DNA of 64,000 nucleotides from Melastoma dodecandrum (Eukaryota; Streptophyta; Magnoliopsida; Myrtales; Melastomataceae). Shown one piece after another: positions 1-11,773 of this stretch; within the stretch, counting starts at the first letter, position 1, and the number at the start of each line of letters is the position of its first letter. Position numbers and translations under genes: made by a program. Under the pieces are notes generated by a model. It worked only from the letters and a program-made list of their open reading frames with translations, was not told the origin of the DNA and made no database searches. Where the stretch lies: NCBI GenBank assembly GCA_029817715.1, contig JARUPY010000485.1:1-64000 (forward strand). The letters are read 5' to 3'.

Positions 1-3000
1 AGCTGGCCGAGCCCGCTCGAAACGCTCAGTGCTGAAGGGTGCCGGAAGCGCTGCTGGGTTCGGCGGGGCTGACGCACGCAGCTGGTTACCGTTACGACTT
101 GACGGTGTCGATCGGCCAGCCGTTTCGTTCAGCTCTGCCCGGCAGCAGCTGCGCAGCCGCCGCCGGTTAGGTTTAGAGCACCGAGATCGGCGCGGTGGCG
201 GTTGCCGTTTCACGAGCTCGGCGTACAGTGGACCGTTGCCGGTTGCTGGTTCGCCGTTGGGCCTCGAGAACCACCGATCGCCGCCATCAGGGATGGCAGC
301 CATTGAGCGGTGACGGCCGGCGACCGATGGATGGTGGTCGTGGTTCGACGTTGTCGGGTCGCCGGCCGGTGGAGCGTGTACCGGTGTAGATCGTGGGCCG
401 TGGAGGTCGTCAGGGAACGGTGTAGCGGGATCGCCGGGCACTCCACGAAAGCGCGAAGCCGGCAGACCGTTAGCGGAACTTCTAGCCCGTCGCCATCTCA
501 GTGCTGTAATCAGCGCGGTTTCCGCTGACGGGAGATCCACACCCTTTTTTCCGCCAAGACGCGGTTGCCATCCGCCTTCGATGACTTGGCAAGGTTTCAC
601 GTGGCCGGAACAGAGTATGGACCGTCAGTCGTGGGAGTGGCCGTAGCGGATTCGGCCTGGCAGCGCCCCGTTAATGAGGTTGTTACCGTGAAAGAGCACA
701 TTGCCAGATCGTGGCAGGCATGGGTGCTGAGAGCGTCAAAGCAATGTGAATCGGCGGATGCCGGTGTCGGTCGGGCGTAGTGTTACACTTGCCGGTATGC
801 TCACTGGCACGAGGGAGCACGAAAGGGAGCTTTGACGTGCGGCCGATGAACCGGCGCTCGGTACTGCGTAGGTCGAGAAATGTTTTTTAATTTTTTATTT
901 TTTTTTTTTTTTTTTTTTATTTTTCCTTTTTTTTTTTTTTTTAACGCCCGCCGGCGAGAACGCGGTCTGGCCGGTGACGAGCGTGACCAGGGGTGTGGGG
1001 CGTAAGAGGCCGACGAAGCCGGCGTACCGGCGCCGGCTGTGGTCTGCTGGTCCCGAAGGGGCGGCTATGCCGGCCCTTGATCTCTCAGACGACCGCCTGA
1101 ATCCTGGCGCCGCACCTCGTGTTGTCGAGCGGTGCCGCGAGTTGCCAGGGGCCCTTTCGAATGGTGTCGGCCGAGCGGGTCGGCCCGCCCGCGTTCCTAC
1201 GTAGGGGGCGAGTGACCTGGAATTGCCGTACCACTTCGTCGAAGGAGACATGGATCAGGAAGTTCTGCTGCATAGCTAGCCGACGGTGGGGCGGCGGCCG
1301 CGAAGGTCAAGAGTTCTGGGGGTTCGATGCGCGATGCCCTGCCTTGACGATCGATGTGGGTGGCGGCGATGTGTCGGGCCAGTGGCCAGGGTGCCGCTAG
1401 GGTCGGTGCATCGACGGATTCTCGATGCTTACGTAAATCTGCCCACCGCTGCGAGAGCCGTCAACGACAGGGCTGGAGGCCCACCGGTCCGAGGCGGTCG
1501 GTGCAGCACCCCCGCGCGACACTCGGTCAGCTGGTGCCAAGGTTCGCCTCGTGCGAGCTTTGCCGAGGGCCGATCCATGGCTGACAATTGTTGTTGCGAT
1601 GAGGAATGTCCCGACTCGATGCGGAACCTGTCCGACGAGGACAGATCTGGCGGTCCATGTCGGGGGGAAAGTGTGTGTGCGTTGATTTGCGGGGAGAGAT
1701 GGGCGCGCGCAACGGCCAAGTGGACGGCCGAGATGGAGGAGCCAAGCGCAGAGCGTCGGCGATGGTGTCTGGACGGGGCCCACTGCTCAGGGCCGGCGGA
1801 TCGATGATGGCAGCCCGGCGCGGGAAGGTTGCCGATGGCCGAAGACAGCACGGAAAGGCGGACACCAGATCCGACGTTGCTCGGGGTCCGGCGGGGACGG
1901 CGGCCCACCGACCGATCGATCAGCGCGAGCAAAACGCGATAAGAAGGGCAGTCGAGCGGTTAGGTGTGAAGTCGGCCGTGGGGAGACGCCGTAAGAAACT
2001 CGGCGGTCGACAGTTCGAGGGAGGCCTCCACGCCCGGCCGGCCAGGAAGCATTCATGTGCGCCGCGCGCGCCAGCGGTTGTGTAAGAGTTAGGAGTGCGA
2101 GAGCGGAGGCGGTGAATTCGCTCGCACGGCGGCAAGCCCATCGCACCAGGCGCAGCCGCGTGGTGACTCACGCGTGACTGCATGCTGAAGTCGTCGAGGC
2201 CAGAGCCAGCCCTTGCCCAGCGCACGGTACGGCTTATGACGAGCATTGCGGGTCGGAGAGCTACGCCGAGGGCATCAAGGGACGGTGCGCGACGGTCAGA
2301 GGCCAAAGGCCGAAGGCGACGGCGCCGGCTTGCGCGACGAAGGTGTCGATGGCACAGAGAAAGGTAAGATAATCGCCGCGGCGCGGCGCTTACGAACGGA
2401 AGTCCGCGACGGCGCCGGCCTCCAAGGTTGCACGAGGCTCTTTTCGTTCCCCCCCCTCCCCTCTACCCTTGGGCGACAAAAAAAATTCATAAAATCTACA
2501 GTCACTCGAACTTCATGACCAACCCCCCCGCCCCGCCCACCCGGCATCCTCTAGAGAGAGATGAATAATTGTGAGCAGGGGAAGCGGCCCTGCGCGAGGA
2601 GCACGTAGGCACCTGTGCTCCCCCCCCCGCGCTGTCGAATTGTATATTGTAGCTAGCTACTGCGAACCGGTCCCCGCCGCGAGGTGCCGGAACCGAGAGT
2701 AGTTGTAGAGGCCGCCGGCGACGACCGCTGCTCTAGCGACTGGGTTGGTTTATGTAGAATAGCTGGGTCGTCAGAAGCATCGATACAGTGTACTGCGTCC
2801 TGACGCAGGCCGACTTCGTTGCCGTGGCTCGCCTGCGATTAGCCAAGCGCGGTATCGGCCGCCGAGGGCCGAAGGTATAATCGTTTCTAGTTCCGCTACC
2901 TGCACCCCACCGCACAGCTCCGCGTCACATCTCACGCGGAGATACCCTGGTGCAATAGATCAGAGGACCCCCCCCCCGCACGCTCGATTTTATTTCCGAC

Positions 3001-4900
3001 CTTTAAATTTGGTAAGGAATATTTTCCCTCTCGCGCGCGCTTCCGCCGGCTACAAGATTAGCACTGCGCAGATCTTGGATCGCGCTGCGATGGAAGTTGC
3101 CGTTGACGGATGAGGGTTCTTGCACACAGCGGTGCGCAGCCGGGCAGGAACCGCGTACGTATGAATGGGCGAGGCTACGACAGGCAGGCGGAGGCTGGGC
3201 TCACGGTTCAGCACGGCGGCGGGCCGAGGGGGGTGGCAGGCACGGTGCGGCCGGAAGCGATCGTCAACCTTCACCTGAGCACCCGAAACTTGGAATGGGT
3301 CGCGATAATCGTCCGCGGTCGGGTTGGTGATGATGGATAATGTGATGTCAGGAGAAGAATCCGGTGCATGCCCGAGCATGCCGGAGCGGACGCAGAGACC
3401 GGCCCGTGCAGCGGGGTGTCCGGAACAGGCTGACGTTCCAGGGAGCGGGTATCGTTGGCCGGCGGCGCGTTCGCTGTTGGTGCCGCCAAACTGCGTTCGA
3501 GACGTAAGCATGGTCAGCGTGCCGGGTGCTCCATGCTTGGTTCCATTCGCGGTGGAGATCAGAGGGCCACGCCAGACGGCGGTCCAAAAAGGACCTGTAG
3601 CTGCGCTTGCGACCAGCCAGTAGGCGGCGACCGAATTCTGACCGAGCTGGTCACCGACTGTCGGTGATGACGAACTGGGTCGCGACCGGCGACGCTTCAT
3701 CTTCTGCCGCGGAATTGCGTGATCCGCCAGGGGAGACACCGAGGATCAGCTGGCAGCATCGTCGAGACGGGATCGTGCGGCGGTTTGCAGAACGAGCTGG
3801 CCAAGCGCCTTCGCCTCCTTGGTGTGATTGATCGATGGTGTTGAGCCGTCTCGTTCGCGCAGGGCTTCGGCGTGGATCTCCAGCTGCTGCTGATGGAGAA
3901 CTGCACGGTAGCTGATGACACAGGTGCGGCAGGGGTGCTGCCAGAACGGGAGGGTGGCGACGGGTTGGGTGAGCGCGCAGTAGAGGCGGGAGGGTCCATA
4001 CGGTCCATCCTGGCGAAAGCGGCGCCAGACCACCCCACGGGCCACAGGTAGCCTGTCCGGGAAGACACGGCGGAGGATTGGCGCGGGCGCCAGACGTCGT
4101 TGGCGCGACGATGTTACTCCGACGATCGATTGTTAGCAAGAGATAGACGCCCAGGGCATATCACGAAGGACAAGGTCGGGACATCAACACCACCTCATCA
4201 CGCTGCAGTAAAAATTCTTCGACTATGATGATCGGCCGGGCGACGGCGTTGTACCGCCGGGGTAGGTGCCCCCGACGTTGGCGCTCCGCTCGCGCCGACC
4301 GCATAGGCGTAGAGCTCGCGGCCAGGCGAGGTGAATTGATCGGCGCTCGACGTAGGCTTGAGCCCTGCACGGCGCCGCCCTGGCCGGCACAATAGGTCGT
4401 ACCGTTGGTCGCGCCGCCTGCCCGCCAGCAAAACCGGCAAAAGCGCGCTTACCGTCCGGGTACTATGCCGTTTGCATTTGGATTCGTGCCGATCCCACCG
4501 GGTCCAGCACGGCGGCCCGCATGCGAGGGGAGTACACTCCTGCGTAGTTTGACGAGGCCATGTATGATCAGCGCAGAGACTGGTCCGTAGGACCGGCGGA
4601 GAGAGATAGTTGGTCGCGGTCGCGTTAAAACCCGCAGCCCCTCGTTACGACAGTGCGCCAGGCCGGGGCCGGAACCTGGCGCGCGTGAAGACAAGGACGG
4701 TCCCGAAGGTTGTCCGTTGCCGCCGGTGCCACCGCTGTGAGGAGCCGAGCCCGACGGACTGCGCGCACGAGCGCCGCCGCCGCCGTATCATGCGGGATGA
4801 GGATCCCACCGGCCACGCCGGCAGGGCGTGGTGTAGAGTTGTGCCCGAGCACCGGACCGTGAAGCGTTTGGACCGGTCGGCGGTTTCTAATCGCGCCGCG
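1..4900. other. No supportable gene; probable low-accuracy contig end
   Basis: No reading frame here gives a recognisable protein on either strand. Open frames are short, arginine/proline-rich and overlap in all frames, as expected of GC-rich sequence without coding constraint. Long homopolymers (poly-T near 882-942, C-runs near 2450, 2520, 2620 and 2970) are frequent. The adjoining readable phage genes (4.9-10 kb) carry many one-base frameshifts, so real genes may be present but unreadable. One short coherent stretch on the minus strand near 3780-3920 (QQQLEIHAEALRERDG) could be a remnant of a phage tail protein, but this is a guess. Confidence 0.6.
882..942. repeat. Poly-T low-complexity tract
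   Basis: About 60 bases that are almost all T, broken only by a few A and C. It is unlike the GC-rich flanks and has no stem before it, so it is not an intrinsic terminator. A sequencing or assembly artefact is the simplest reading. Confidence 0.7.
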
Positions 4901-7218
4901 TTTATTCCCAGCGGCCGTTGGTGAAAGTCGGGTCTCGTCCGCGAGCGTAGGTCCTCGAATATGTCCGGTGGCGGCCTGCGTTTTTGTCCGCCGTCATGCC
5001 GTTGGCGAGCGCGCCCCCTGCAGCCGACGTTTTGGCGGAGGGGACCGGTGCCCTGGGACGAGCGTTGCCGACCGCTCTTACCAAATCCTAATTCCAGCGC
5101 CGTGTTCTCGGTTGCGTTGTAGAAAGCCAACGGGTGTCGCCGCTGACCATCAGGGTCGCGTGGCCGTTGAAGTGCAGGGCCGGACCAGCCGTTCTTCGAG
5201 CCGTTGATCGACAGCGCGCCGTAGGTGCCAAGCGTCGAGCCCGGCCCTTGAAGATAGCTGCCGAGGGATAGGACGCCGTGGATCGTGGTCGTGCCGCCGC
5301 CGGCGCAGAGGAGGTCGAGATTGGTGCTGGTGCTATACTGAAGATACCAGCCCTGTGGTGCAGTAGACCTGATTGCCCGTAAAGCCCGTCGTGCCGCTCG
5401 GCAGCAACGATGTTTCAGCGAGCCGTTGATGGTGTGCGTCAGACCTGTGCCCGTGCCCGCCGTCACCGCCCCCGGGCATCGTGATGGCCTGCCCAGCGAG
5501 ATGTGCAGAGCCGAGACCAAGGAGCCCGACGCCGTCGAGCGCTACCTGGAAGTCGGAGGTCGCCTTGGGACAGGCCGCCGCCATTCGTGAGGCCGGCCTT
5601 GATGACGGCGAAAGTCGCCTTGAAGCGGCGCCGAACTGGATGGCGCCGCCGTTGCCTGCCGCCGCTCCGGTGTCGCGCAGGTATACAGCGTGGACGAGCT
5701 CGCCGTCGCGGTGTTGTAGCCGCCGGAATAGGCGGTCTGGTTGGCGCCGGAGAGAACCGTAGTGCCGCCGTTTGACGGTAAGACCGGCTGTGATGCTTGT
5801 CGCGGCGTTCAGCTTGATGTTGGCGCCGCCGAGCGTGACGCCCCAGCCATTGTCGCCCGTAGGATGAATGTTGTTTGCCGTGTCGCTCCACCCACATAGC
5901 CGCGCCGCGTTCCATCGCTCGTTACAAAAGGACTCGTAGCCGGCGTAGGTAGTTGAGGAAGAACTGTTGAGGGTGGTCTTGCCGGCGTAAGTGCCGAAGG
6001 TCGAGTCGCCAGCCGTGACCGCGGCCGTTGCATTTAGCGTTGTGAACGTGCCCGCGCAGCCGGCGTCGTTTGGCCGATAGGTCCATTAAAGCTGGCAGTA
6101 AGGCCGTTTACCGCGTCCAACGTTTGCAAGATAGAGAGGTGAAACTATTAGTGCGCCATGCAAACGACCCACTCGTCGGACCCCCGACCGACACATCGAA
6201 AAAACATGGTTGATGCGCCATTCGTCACATCACGAATAGCGCCATTGGTGACAGTTTGGAGAGCCACCGGTCCTGTTGTAATAAGCGACGAAAATGTGCC
6301 CGCGGCCGGCGTCGTTTGGCCAACAGCTCCATAAGAAGACCAGCCGGGAAGTTGAATACGCCGTTACTTTCCCAAGTAGCAGCGTCACCGTAGGCACTGT
6401 CGTATAGACGATTTATGCCACCAGTGCGATACAGGATGGTGTAACCCGTAGTAGTACGATCAAAAGCCGCCCGCCCCCGCCGATGGGCCTTGCGAGGTTG
6501 AATAACGATCCTTGCCGTGGCAGTCGTAAAACTACCGCCTGCCGGCGTGGTCTGGCCGATCGGCGTGCCGTCCAAGTTGGCCGCCAGGTGATGGCGACGT
6601 TGCCGAAGGAGGCCGTGCCCGAGGCCGAGAGCGCCGTGAAATGCCCGCGGCCGGCGTCGTGCCGCCGATGGCCGCGCCGTCGATCGTGCCGCCGGGTGAT
6701 CGCCACATGGCCGAAGGACGCTGCGCCCGACGCAGAGAGCGTCCGTGAAGGCACCCGTCGACGGCGTGTTCGCGCCGATCGGCGTGTTGTCGAGCGAGGC
6801 AAGGGTCAGCGCCGCAAAGCTCGCCGTGCCCGTGACCGTGAGGTTCGTGAACTTGCCGGCCGCCGCCGTCGTCTGGCCGATGGGCGTCGCGTCGATACCG
6901 GTTGCCGACACCTCCTTGAGCGTCGTCTGGGCCCGTGACCTGGAGCGTGCCGCCAACGGTCGCCGCACCTGTCGCCGAGAAGGCTGGTGAAACGCGCCCG
7001 CGGCGGGCGTGGTCCCGCCGATCGGCGTCTGGTCGATCGTGCCGCCGGTGATGGCGACGTTGCCGAAGGTGGCCTTGCGGTGTCGCGGTGAGGGTCGTGA
7101 AACGGCCAGCCGCGGCCGTCGTCTGGCCGACTGCCGTGCCGTCGATCGAGCCGCCCGAGATTGCGACACTGTTCGCGTTCTCTGGAGCGATCGTGCCGAG
7201 ATTCGGGCTGACTTCCAT
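4900..7218 (-). pseudogene. Phage tail fibre/receptor-binding protein, broken by many frameshifts
   Basis: Starts at ATG 7218 (MEVSPNLGTIAPEN), directly after the stop of the upstream tail gene. The protein is built of repeats of the type VAITGGTIDGTPIGQTTPAA followed by GxFTTLTATG, each about 30 residues, as in many tail fibre and collar-like proteins. The repeats appear alternately in all three minus frames, so several single-base indels have to be assumed. The distal part (about 5050-5400) holds motifs such as INGSKNGWSG, FNGHATLMVSG and YNATENT, of the kind seen in the shaft or tip of phage fibres. The 3' end near 4.9 kb is uncertain. Clustered errors at the contig end suggest poor consensus, not a truly dead gene. 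Confidence 0.6.
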
Positions 7219-7219
7219 A

Positions 7220-8207
7220 TCAGCCCTCCCAGGCGCTCACGACGAGGCCGGCGGTCGCGCAATAGTAGGTGAAGACGCCCGTCTCGGCGGCGATGCCTTC
7301 CGAGCGCGCCGTGCCGCCCGCAGCGATGCGGAAGCAATCGACGGCGCCGACGCCTGCCGCGCCGCCGAGCGGGTTGATCCACAGGTCGGCGCTCTGCGGC
7401 GCCTGGGATGAACCACTTGCGACGCGCGGCATTCGCGGGGAACAGCTGCGTAGAGGCCTGTCCCACGCACGCCGGGAGCGAGCGCGACGTGAGCGTGACG
7501 CCGACGAAGGAAGCGACGAGACCCTTCAGGTAGGCGATGACCGAGCCGTTGCCCCGACGTCGTCGCGGCATCGGAGCTCGAGCCGATCCCGAGCACCGCG
7601 GCGAAGATCCCGCGCACCCAGGAGATCAGCGTGCCGCTCGTCGACGCGCTCGTCGGCCGCCGCGTCGTTTCTTCGATCCAATCGTCACCTGCGCGCCATC
7701 GGCCGCGCTGACGGCGAGCGTCGCGGTGAGATCGGTGTGCAACTGCTGGAGTGCAGTCAGGTTGCTCGCCTGGCCGGTATGGCTCGTGGCGTCCGAGACC
7801 TGCAGCGTGCCGGCGAGCGAGCTCGCGATCGCGGTCAGCTTCGCGATGACGGTCGCCTGCCCCGCAGCGGTGGACGCTGCCGCGCCGTTCGCCTGAACGT
7901 CGGCGATCAGGCTGTCGATCGCCGCGAGGACGTTGGAGAGCGTGTCCTGCTGCGCGGCGTTCGGCGGCAGCGGGAATCGACGAGATCGCGACGGACTCGC
8001 TCGTCCAGTTTGACGGAAAAGGCCGGCGCCGAGGATGCCCTTGATCGCGCTGAGCGTGTCTTCGGTCGCGGGGTTGATGACCTGCGCGGCGGCGTTGATG
8101 GAGGCGTGGACGGGCGCGTTCGACTTCGTGTCGCCGAACATATCGTAGAAGGCATAGCCGAACGACGCGCCAACGGCCGTCGGCTTGATGACGAGACCAG
8201 CAGGCAT
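7220..8207 (-). CDS. Phage tail protein of unknown function (frameshifted copy)
   Basis: ATG at 8207 begins MPAGLVIKPTAVGASFGYAF. The stop at 7220-7222 lies 1 base before the tail fibre start. The product would be about 325 residues: a structured N-terminus, an alanine/threonine-rich middle with possible coiled coil, then a C-terminus ending VFTYYCATAGLVVSAWEG. The segments lie in different frames; compensating shifts are seen near 8010 and 7980 and another between 7430 and 7630. Position between tail protein I and the tail fibre suggests a baseplate or fibre-attachment protein. No family recognised. Confidence 0.5.
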
Positions 8208-8215
8208 CGGAGGCC

Positions 8216-8932
8216 TCAGTTGTTGAAGAAGAAAGTAGTCGTCGCCGCCGGCCGACGGCACGCCGCCTTCGATGGCGACCCATGCGGTCACGCCCGAGGC
8301 CTTGTTGCGCGCGACGGCGGCGTAGATGTCCGCGTCGGTGACGCGGGCCCTGGACGAGGCTCATGGCGGCATAGCCGACGCCGCCGGTGCGATAGCCGCC
8401 GGCGACGCCATAGCCGCCGTAGCCGCGAATGGTGAGCAGCGCCTGCCGCTTGGCGGTGATGAAACACCTGGTTGGGGTAGGCGAGAGAGCCGTAGGCGCC
8501 CTTCGTGCCGTAGCCGATGCTCCGCCCAGTGCGGTAGCCGCCGCCGACGTCGGCGGCGTTCGCTGGCTCGAAGATCGTCGGCGTCTGCCCGGTCAGATCG
8601 ACCAGCGCTTCGGTCAGGCCTTTGCGCGTCGATCGCTCGCGCAGCACCTCGGCGATGATGCGTGCGCGATAGGCATCGTCCGGCTCGGCGACGAGCCGCG
8701 GGAGGTCGAGCCCGAAGAAGTCCCAGGCCACGAGGTCGAGCATCCAGCCCGTCGTCGTGGCAATGCGCGTCGTCGCCTTGCCGGCTTTCAGCAGCGAGAA
8801 GAGCGCGGCGAAGTCGTCGGCGACGCCGCCGAGCAGCGCGTCGAGGATCGGTGAACTGTTCCTCGAGAACCAGCCGCCGGGCAGAAGGCTCTTGAGACGA
8901 GCCGCGAAGTTGCTCGAGTCGCCCGTCGCCAT
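8216..8932 (-). CDS. Tail protein I-like baseplate protein (frameshifted near its end)
   Basis: ATG at 8932, one base after the stop of the baseplate J gene. The N-terminus (MATGDSSNFAARLKSLLPGG) and the following helical region resemble P2 gpI/DUF2313-type proteins that attach fibres to the baseplate. The core carries GWMLDLVAWDFFGLDLPRL and a glycine/tyrosine-rich repeat (GYGGYGVAGGYRTGG). The frame is lost near 8460 and again near 8225: the end must read GGDDYFFFNN-stop if one T is removed from the TTT at about 8230. These look like sequencing indels. Confidence 0.6.
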
Positions 8933-8933
8933 G

Positions 8934-10095
8934 TCAGCTGACCGTGACGCCGGAGCACTTGATCGTGTAGCGCGGATCACCGGCGATGTCGGCCTGCGCG
9001 CCGTTCACGAGCAGGTTGTCGATCTTCGCGACGCCGGGGACGGAGAGAGGGCCCAGGACGCGAGGGTGAAATAGTCGAGCTCGTTGCCGAGCCCCAGCGC
9101 ATTGATGTTCGCGGCGACCGTGGCGACGATCTGCGCGGCAACGATCTGATACTGGTAGCCCTGCTTCACCTGCAGGGTGAGCGTCACGCTGGCGAGCGTC
9201 GTAAGGGCCGCATAGACGCCGATGCGCGTGCCGGCGGCGCGGTAGAGGTTGGCCTTCGCGAGCGCCGCGAGGACCAGCGTCTGCGAGATCGCGCCCGAGC
9301 CGTCATCGACGATGACCGACGTCATCCCGTTATCGACCGCGAGGCTGTAGTCTTGCCCGTCGAGAACGACGACCTGCAGGCCTTGCTGCAGGCTCTGGAT
9401 CGAAAACGAGATCGCCGCCGGCGTGGCGCGCGCGAGCGCCTGGATCGCCGCCCGGAAGCGCGCCTTGAAGGCCGCGTCGCTCTCCGCGTCCGAGCCGTTG
9501 GTGAAGGCAGCGGGGTTCGTGACGGAGTCGATGCCCGGGATCGAGGTGCCGCGTCGCGCGATCGCGCCAGCGGCCACGTTGCCGTTGGTGCCCGGCTGGC
9601 CGGAGCTATTCGTCTTCGAGGGTGTGACGCTGACGACGGGGATGGCGATCGAGGCGATCTGCGCTGGCAGCACGTAGCCGCCGAGCGCCGCCGAATAGGC
9701 GGGATTCGTCGGGTCGGCGTAGACCTGGAAGGACTGGGAGCCGTCGAGCGTCTGGACCTGCGCGCCGACCTTGATGAGCGGCGTCGCACCCGAGGCGGTG
9801 TAGCGCGAGAAACACGACGAGGCCGGTGGCGGCCTGCGCGCCGATACGCTGGATGATCTGCCAGTCGGCGACCCAGCTATCGGCGTCCGCGCCATAGGAG
9901 GTGGCGAGGCGGGTCTGCAGGATCAGCTGCAGGATCATCGCCTGGAGCCACAGCGAATTGCCGGCGACGGCCTCGGCGAGCGCGCGGAAGACCGAGCCGA
10001 GCGCGAAGTTCAGGAAGACGTTCAGGCGGCCCTGGATGCCGCCCGCGATGTTGCTGACGATGGTCGCGAAACGACCTCGTAGGGAGCGTTGCCAT
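8934..10095 (-). CDS. Baseplate J-like protein (three single-base shifts)
   Basis: ATG at 10095 (MATLPTRSF) follows the gpW-like gene after 13 bases. The body matches baseplate_J proteins: a helical N-terminal part (GRLNVFLNFALGSVFRALAE), the central ASGATPLIKVGAQVQTLDG and GNVAAGAIARRGTSIPGIDSV segments, and a C-terminal repeat ending KIDNLLVNGAQADIAGDPRY before TGA at 8934-8936. Frames change near 10075 (extra T), 9815 and 9045. The product, about 385 residues, forms the wedge joining hub and tail fibres in contractile tails. High confidence in identity; the shifts are probably consensus errors. Confidence 0.75.
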
Positions 10096-10108
10096 GGCGC
10101 GCGCGTCC

Positions 10109-10486
10109 TTACGAGGTAGGAACCTGGAATTGCAGCGCGACCGGCTGCAACGAGACCGCATCGGTGTAGCCGATGGCGATGATGAAGAGCCCGTTGTCGA
10201 GCGAGGACTCGGTGACCTTCACGGTCGGAACGGGCAGCGACGCGACAGTGGCCTCGAGCTTCAGCGCGGACCGCACGAGCGCGGCGATGTTCGATGGCTT
10301 CGCGACGTCGCCGATCCGCTGCGGCAGGCCGAGCCCGTAGCTTTGCGCCCAGATGTAGGCGCGGACCGCGGAGTAGAGCCTGCGGATGATGTGCTGGTTG
10401 CTCTCGTCGCTTGCGCTGACGAGCGCGAGATCCCCGGTCGCGTCGAGACCCAGGTCGGCCTTCCATGGCAGGTCGAGATCGGCCAT
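10109..10486 (-). CDS. Baseplate wedge protein, gpW/gp25/Mu gp46-like
   Basis: 125 aa, starting MADLDLPWKADLGLDATGDLAL. The pattern (short acidic start, then RRLYSAVRAYIWAQSYGLGLPQRIGD and a region of small beta strands) is that of GPW/gp25-family wedge proteins, which sit just before baseplate J in P2- and Mu-type tails. Gene order agrees: LysM protein upstream, J downstream. No frameshift needed. Confidence 0.65.
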   Translation of the reverse strand: MADLDLPWKADLGLDATGDLALVSASDESNQHIIRRLYSAVRAYIWAQSYGLGLPQRIGDVAKPSNIAALVRSALKLEATVASLPVPTVKVTESSLDNGLFIIAIGYTDAVSLQPVALQFQVPTS

Positions 10487-10496
10487 GGGTCGTCCT

Positions 10497-10754
10497 TCAG
10501 GGCTGGAAGATGCCGCCGTTGGAGGGGCCGGCCGGCGGGATGAGCAGTTCGACCGGGCCGCTGATCCACGGGTCGATGAGGCCGGTCTCCGGGTTCGTGC
10601 AGGCCGCGGGGTTCATCTCGGCGATGCGATTCCACTGCGTCGCGTCGCCGAGCTCCTTGGCCGCGACGCGAAAGAGGTTCGAGGCCGAGACGGTGACCTT
10701 CCGAACTGGAAGGGTTTTCGGGAGAAAGGCCTGGATGCCGCTCGACGCGCTCAC
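10497..10754 (-). CDS. Small LysM-like tail protein (tail protein X type)
   Basis: 85 aa, GTG start at 10754 overlapping the preceding stop (GTGA). Residues about 25-60 read NLFRVAAKELGDATQWNRIAEMN, the hydrophobic pattern of a LysM module, followed by a proline-rich end (ISGPVELLIPP) that fits the usual 'L.IP' LysM finish. Small LysM proteins of this sort (P2 gpX, T4 gp53 domain) help attach the baseplate hub. Confidence 0.55.
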   Translation of the reverse strand: MSASSGIQAFLPKTLPVRKVTVSASNLFRVAAKELGDATQWNRIAEMNPAACTNPETGLIDPWISGPVELLIPPAGPSNGGIFQP

Positions 10755-11065
10755 GAGAACACCTGGTTGATGTTGAAGGCCGCGCGCCCCACGAAGCCGC
10801 GCACGTTGGCGAGCGTCGCTTGATCGGTGCTGGCCTCGGCGAGGCCGAGCAAGTCGCCCACGAAGTCGCCGAGGAAGCCGGTCGGATCGCCCGCATCGAG
10901 CGCGCCGGCGGCCGCGCCGAGGGCGGCGTCGACGTTCGAGACCACCGCGGCGGCATCGGTCTGTAGCGTCTCCAGCTGGAGGCGCGGCAGGTTCTTCAGG
11001 GGCGCGTTCGCGGTGACCGCCGTCGCCAGAGCCTGCACGTCGGCGATAAGCTGCGAGGGGATCAT
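10751..11065 (-). CDS. Hypothetical tail protein, alanine-rich helical
   Basis: 104 aa from ATG 11065 (MIPSQLIADVQALATAVTAN). Almost all helical by composition, with alanine- and leucine-rich heptads over residues 5-60, so a coiled coil is likely. It lies between the gpU-like and LysM genes and overlaps the latter by four bases, implying translational coupling. No family recognised; position suggests a tail or baseplate assembly component. Confidence 0.6.
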   Translation of the reverse strand: MIPSQLIADVQALATAVTANAPLKNLPRLQLETLQTDAAAVVSNVDAALGAAAGALDAGDPTGFLGDFVGDLLGLAEASTDQATLANVRGFVGRAAFNINQVFS

Positions 11066-11076
11066 GGATAGGCCTC

Positions 11077-11514
11077 TCAGGCAGCGAGGAGCGTGAGAGC
11101 CGTCGAGAGGTCCGCCGAGACCATGGTGTCGAACGACATGAAGCCGCCGTCCGGCGTGGTGGAGTCGTCGGTGTAGACGAGCTTGATCTGGTAGGTGATG
11201 ACGTTGGCCTTGACGACCTTCGCCTCGAACTCGACGATGACGACGGTGCGGGACTCGAGGCCCCACATGAACGGGAGCTCGGCGCCGTCCTTGCGCATCT
11301 GATCGAGCGTCATCGCGTCGGACGCGGCGGAGTCGCCGAACAGCGTGCCTTCCCAGGACGGATCGTGGTCGATCGGCCCCATGACGTCGACGACGCGGCC
11401 GCCGCCGGGCAGGTTCTTGACGTCGACCTTCTGCGTGCCGCCGAGCGGCATCTCCGCGGGCGCGCCCCAGTCCTGGAAGACGTAGGGCCCAAGCATCAGC
11501 ACGTCGAAAGCCAT
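11077..11514 (-). CDS. gpU-like tail protein
   Basis: 145 aa from ATG 11514 (MAFDVLMLGPYVFQDWGAPAE). The layout resembles P2 gpU: an opening LGPYVF strand, a central WEGTLFGDSAASDAMTLDQM segment and a GAELPFMWG motif, then a beta-rich end. gpU proteins act at the tail terminus or baseplate. It is the first gene downstream of an intrinsic terminator, so it may have its own promoter or depend on antitermination. Confidence 0.5.
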   Translation of the reverse strand: MAFDVLMLGPYVFQDWGAPAEMPLGGTQKVDVKNLPGGGRVVDVMGPIDHDPSWEGTLFGDSAASDAMTLDQMRKDGAELPFMWGLESRTVVIVEFEAKVVKANVITYQIKLVYTDDSTTPDGGFMSFDTMVSADLSTALTLLAA

Positions 11515-11536
11515 GCTGACCTCGTGATTCAGGCAT

Positions 11537-11561
11537 AAAAAAAGCCGCCTCGGAGGGCGGC
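11537..11561 (-). terminator. Intrinsic terminator inside the tail operon
   Basis: On the minus strand a GCCGCC...GGCGGC stem with a 6-base loop is followed by seven T. It lies between the gpV gene (ends 11774) and the gpU-like gene (starts 11514). Confidence 0.75.
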
Positions 11562-11773
11562 GAAAGGCGCGACAGCCCGAAGGGCGCGCGTGTCTGCGAA
11601 TATCGATTCGATACGCGTTTCCGGCACCGCGCGCAAGCGGCATCCGCGGCGAAGCGGCTCTACTTCAAGCTTATAGAGGGACGGGACTGATTAGACGCCT
11701 CACGCGAAGTCTTCGCAGCCCCGCGCGTGAGCGTTCCAAGTAGTTAAATTCCCGCTGGGAAGAGCGTTGCTGA
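11562..11773. other. Intergenic stretch, no feature recognised
   Basis: About 210 bases between the spike gene and the terminator. No open frame with a good start is seen on either strand, and no clear promoter. Confidence 0.5.

Noticed and set aside
882..942. Poly-T tract as a strong terminator or promoter region
   Set aside because: No stem precedes it and no gene ends there; it looks like an artefact.
1..4900. Phage lysis genes in the left end
   Set aside because: Expected by gene order, but no frame gives an endolysin, holin or spanin pattern that I could recognise.
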